DNA of 64,000 nt from Rheinheimera texasensis DSM 17496. Lineage in GTDB: Bacteria; Pseudomonadota; Gammaproteobacteria; Enterobacterales; Alteromonadaceae. Made by a program: the position numbers and the translations under genes. Position 1 is the first letter of the stretch. Each line of letters begins with the position of its first letter. Under the pieces are notes generated by a model. That model was not told where the DNA came from, did not search any database, and was given only the letters and a program-made list of their open reading frames with translations. Where the stretch lies: assembly GCF_000711985.1 (NCBI RefSeq), contig NZ_JONU01000007.1:806001-870000 (forward strand), in the 5' to 3' direction. Below are positions 62,445 through 64,000 of this stretch, piece after piece.

Positions 62445-62586
62445 AATGACCAGATTGGTCGCAGGTTAGAAGCCCCTGCAGCAACTCAGTGATTTCAGCA
62501 CTAAAAAGCTGCCGCCGGGTGTACCCTAAGATGCTCTCATTGAGTACACTCAGACATCTTCTTGTTAGTTTTTGCTGGGTTTCTCC

Positions 62587-64000
62587 ATGTTACTGAATGC
62601 TATTACCCGAAGCGTGCGCCGTCTGACTGCCGGCGCTACGCTGCCGCTTAGTTTATTGTTTTCTCCGTTATTTTTTTTCTCAGTGCAGGCTCATGCGCAA
62701 CAGGCAGTTGCACAACCGGCCCCCGCTCCCACGGCGTTACCGCAGTCTGACAGCGCACAGCCAGCAGAAAACATCGCTGTACAAAGCATTGCGGTACAAA
62801 GCTCCGCGCCACGCTTGGCCGGTGAACTGCAAAGCCGCCAGCTGCAAAGTAAATTTGGTAGTGTCAGTGTTGAAGCCCTGACGCAAAAAAATGACGATGG
62901 CAGCGTCAACAGCCGTCAGTTTGTGCTAAAGACCGGACCAGCGACCGCGCCAGTGGAAAAAACCATCAGCCCGGCCAGCACTGACGCGCTGCTCATCAGT
63001 AAAAACCCGCTGTTTGATGCTGCCTTTGCGCTCAGCCAGCTGGAACGTCAGCAAAACAGTGTCAGTGAAATTACCGACTGGGGCTTCAACGACCAGCAAG
63101 CACTGCCTTGCCCTTGTTTTGAAACCGGCGCCAAATGGCATTATGTCTGGACCCGTGATTTATCTTATGCGTTGGATTTAGGCCTTAGCGCGTTGGACCC
63201 TGAACGCGCACAAACTTCCCTGCTGTTTAAAACCTCGCAGGTGCGGCCAGAATTGATTGCCCGTGGCGTGGAAAATACCGAAGTCGCGCTGCAGGATACC
63301 GGCTCCGGCGGCAGCTGGCCGGTCAGTTCCGACCGCGTGGTCTGGGTGTTAGCCGCCAGCGGGATGACCGCGCAAGACCCGGAAGGTGCGTCGAATCAGG
63401 CGGCCGCAGAGGCCTGGCAACAGCGTTGGTATGCGATTGCGCGCAATACCATCCTGCAGGACCGCAGTTATATTTTTGATACCAAGCTGGGGTTATATCG
63501 CGGTGAAACCTCGTTCCTCGATTGGCGTGAACAGAGTTATCCGAGCTGGACCGCCAAAGATACTTTGTTCCTGGCAGAGTCGTTTTCGCTCTCAACTAAC
63601 GTGTTGCATTATGTGGCCTTAAGCCGGGCGGCAGAAGCCGCCAAAACGCAGGAACCAGCCCGTGCTGCGGAACTTGCGCAGTGGGCGCAGGCATTAAAAC
63701 AAGCCATCAACAGCTGGTTCTGGTTGCCGGAAAAGGGTCTATACGCCCGTTATATTGGTGAAGTCTATAACCCGGTGGCTGTTGAACATTATGATTTATT
63801 GGGTTTAGCGTTGGCGATCACCCATGGCGTGGCCTCGCCGCTGCAGGCCCAGCAAATTCTGCAAAACTATCCTCTAACCCAGGCCGGCCCGCCGGTGATT
63901 TTCCCGGCGCTGCCAGACGTGCCGATTTACCATAACCGCGCAATCTGGCCTTTTGTCAGCGCTTATCTGCTACGTGCGGCACGCCAGCAAAATCAGGCTG
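62587..64000 (+). CDS. Exported six-hairpin glycosidase-like protein (3' end outside window)
   Basis: The frame is open from ATG 62587 to the window edge (471 codons seen). It has a signal peptide (cut after AHA, about 37), then a low-complexity Ala/Gln/Pro stretch (about 38-75) with the repeated unit IAVQS, and an alpha/alpha-toroid domain. Key patterns are WHYVWTRDLSYALDLGL (about 187-203), SGGSWPVSSDRVVW, FDWREQSYPSW-like LDWREQSYPSW and LPDVPIYHNRAIWPFVSAYL. These are like amylo-1,6-glucosidase or six-hairpin glycosidases in GH15/GH63-type clans. The exact substrate is unknown. Between 62445 and 62586 there is no gene; a GGGTGTACCC palindrome lies near 62518. Confidence 0.78.
   Translation, partial: MLLNAITRSVRRLTAGATLPLSLLFSPLFFFSVQAHAQQAVAQPAPAPTALPQSDSAQPAENIAVQSIAVQSSAPRLAGELQSRQLQSKFGSVSVEALTQKNDDGSVNSRQFVLKTGPATAPVEKTISPASTDALLISKNPLFDAAFALSQLERQQNSVSEITDWGFNDQQALPCPCFETGAKWHYVWTRDLSYALDLGLSALDPERAQTSLLFKTSQVRPELIARGVENTEVALQDTGSGGSWPVSSDRVVWVLAASGMTAQDPEGASNQAAAEAWQQRWYAIARNTILQDRSYIFDTKLGLYRGETSFLDWREQSYPSWTAKDTLFLAESFSLSTNVLHYVALSRAAEAAKTQEPARAAELAQWAQALKQAINSWFWLPEKGLYARYIGEVYNPVAVEHYDLLGLALAITHGVASPLQAQQILQNYPLTQAGPPVIFPALPDVPIYHNRAIWPFVSAYLLRAARQQNQA

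Noticed and set aside
1-64000. tRNA, rRNA, insertion sequences, prophage or CRISPR
   Set aside because: I found no cloverleaf, rRNA signature, transposase, integrase or direct-repeat array on either strand, though a tRNA could be missed by eye.

Overview
The window is a gene-dense piece of a gammaproteobacterial chromosome with roughly even GC. The conserved run rppH-ptsP-lgt-thyA with a neighbouring mutH, an imuA-imuB-dnaE2 SOS cassette, DUF3718 and choice-of-anchor I proteins, many outer-membrane barrels and c-di-GMP proteins, and a Shewanella-type split borosin pair point to the Alteromonadales/Chromatiales neighbourhood (Rheinheimera, Alishewanella, Arsukibacterium or Shewanella relatives). 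The genus is an inference. I saw no rRNA, tRNA, insertion sequence, prophage or CRISPR array.

Layout. 1-3754: an RND efflux pump (permease cut by the window edge, plus its lipoprotein adaptor). 4090-5553: FadL. 5665-7682: an operon of ECF sigma factor, anti-sigma factor and DUF4097 protein. 7848-12385: thyA, lgt, ptsP and rppH, then mutH across an intergenic region with DnaA-box-like sites. 13431-19000: substrate-binding lipoprotein, small proteins, a fatty-acid desaturase with its ferredoxin reductase, Tpx, and a cupredoxin-like protein divergent from a barrel protein (19226). 20496-26118: LysE exporter, sterol-desaturase-family enzyme, DUF3422, Upp, MtfA, a His-rich secreted protein and a SlyD-like isomerase. 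26198-30327: a substrate-binding-like protein and a divergent bifunctional penicillin-binding protein.

30385-34089 is the most notable region. A SonM/OphMA-type borosin alpha-N-methyltransferase (31002-31784) is divergent from an 88-residue protein (32028-32294) with the layout of a split-borosin precursor: helical recognition domain, short beta-branched core, acidic tail. The precursor gene lies 4 bp ahead of a membrane diguanylate cyclase gene, and a GNAT acetyltransferase gene follows the methyltransferase. This looks like a RiPP backbone-methylation locus tied to c-di-GMP signalling.

34115-52465 is rich in signalling and envelope genes: a PstS-like protein, barrel and GGDEF-EAL operon; a collagen-like choice-of-anchor lipoprotein; an HDOD protein; an S46 dipeptidyl-peptidase; a barrel plus chemoreceptor operon; a POT peptide transporter; a GGDEF protein; a 58-residue oxidoreductase-like protein; an alkyltransferase-like protein; and an HD-GYP protein. 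The S46 peptidase and POT transporter together suggest periplasmic dipeptide release followed by uptake. 52645-55617 holds LysR-HAD divergent from DoxX-pirin, with a LysR-type box between. 56310-61875 is the SOS mutasome behind a near-consensus LexA box. The window ends in a six-hairpin glycosidase-like gene cut by the edge.
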